Shown piece after piece: positions 63,447 through 64,000 of a stretch of 64,000 nt of DNA (its first letter is position 1; the number at the start of each line of letters is the position of its first letter). Location of the stretch: assembly GCA_013400975.1 (NCBI GenBank), contig WBMZ01008626.1, positions 434,001 to 498,000 of the forward strand, read 5' to 3'. This DNA comes from Atrichornis clamosus (taxonomy: Eukaryota; Chordata; Aves; Passeriformes; Menuridae). Position numbers and translations under genes: made by a program. The notes beneath the pieces were generated by a model. The model saw only the letters and a program-made list of their open reading frames with translations. It did no database searches and was not told where the DNA came from.

Positions 63447-64000
63447 CATTTTACTCTTCTCTCTCCTACACCTTTGGCAATGTCCTATTTGGGGCTGCCT
63501 CTACATGTGAATGCTCATGCCAAGCTGTGAACACAGGGATATTTAGCTTATTATGGAAGACAGAGACTGACAATTATTAAAACCAACCCATTGTTTCAGC
63601 AATACCTAAATTAGTATACCACAGAGGCAAATATACCCTAAATACTAACCCAAATAGTGGTTCTGGCTGCCAGCTAACGCAACTCCATGTTTCTGACAAA
63701 AAACACCAAGAAGAAGACAACACTTAAGCTCCTCCCCTGTGAATTTTATCTTGCAGTAGCAGCCATAAAGTATGTAATTGCTGTTACCAACCTTAGCTGA
63801 AGTTATTGAGGCAAATTAGAAGTGAAAAGTTTCATTTTTCAACGAAAAGCCCTATCTATTCTGAAGCAATGTATTTTTATCAATAAGTCTAAATTTAGAT
63901 CCCCCCTTTTTGAGAGCATTCTGACTGGGCTGTCCTGTGGTGCTGTATTACTCAGTAAACATGTTTTTTCAAATATCCTTTTCCTTCTCCATTACCACCT
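63447..64000. other. Non-coding DNA to the window end
   Basis: No feature recognised. The sequence is A+T-rich and runs off the window. Confidence 0.5.

Noticed and set aside
1..64000. CRISPR arrays, operons, phage or other prokaryotic systems
   Set aside because: The sequence is vertebrate nuclear DNA; no regularly spaced repeats, ribosome-binding sites or gene clusters are present.

Overview
The window looks like nuclear DNA of a sauropsid, most probably a bird. The strongest evidence is four fragments of the CR1 LINE family (3376-4089, 30762-30836, 32986-33168, 61425-62328), with the characteristic avian CR1 3' end and its short ATTCTATGATT-like terminal repeat. Two older fragments match the core of the MIR SINE family. 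The rest is A+T-rich, has no prokaryotic gene organisation, and is full of stops in all frames. An isolated ambiguous base (N at 39344) flanked by a duplicated ~50 bp block points to a draft assembly.

Most of the window is non-coding (introns or a gene-poor region). The best-supported gene is on the + strand. Exons at 7653-7761 and 8324-8427 and a terminal exon at 22351-22469 each have good splice signals, join in a compatible reading phase, and finish at a TAG. They encode about 109 C-terminal residues of a protein I do not recognise, with two CxxC pairs. A weaker possible upstream exon lies at 6188-6318. A separate exon-like segment that ends in a stop follows at 26003-26224. Further right, several exon-like open segments lie on the minus strand (38387-38521, 44413-44481, 44607-44903, 45685-45884, 46736-46919) together with a 220-codon open frame (48874-49536). 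These rest only on open frame plus splice consensus, do not chain into one consistent gene, and some are probably chance.

Layout: 1-3375 non-coding; 3376-4089 CR1; 4090-6187 non-coding; 6188-22469 the + strand gene with a large last intron (MIR at 11690-11785, purine tract at 12764-12840, G+C-richer block at 19440-20110); 22470-30761 non-coding with a 69-bp tandem triplication (24492-24697) and the 26.0 kb exon candidate; 30762-33168 two short CR1 3' ends; 33169-39289 mostly featureless; 39290-39394 probable assembly seam; 39395-49536 minus-strand exon candidates; 49537-60905 non-coding with a (CA)12 microsatellite, a hairpin, an A+T island and a MIR; 60906-62908 a CR1 reverse-transcriptase fragment enclosed by a perfect 60-bp direct repeat; 62909-64000 a stretch open on both strands, then nothing recognisable.

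I found no rRNA, tRNA, CRISPR array, operon, intact mobile element or complete gene, and nothing that supports a new biological system. The observations most worth checking are the unrecognised + strand gene, the exact 60-bp repeat, the seam at 39.3 kb and the 69-bp triplication.
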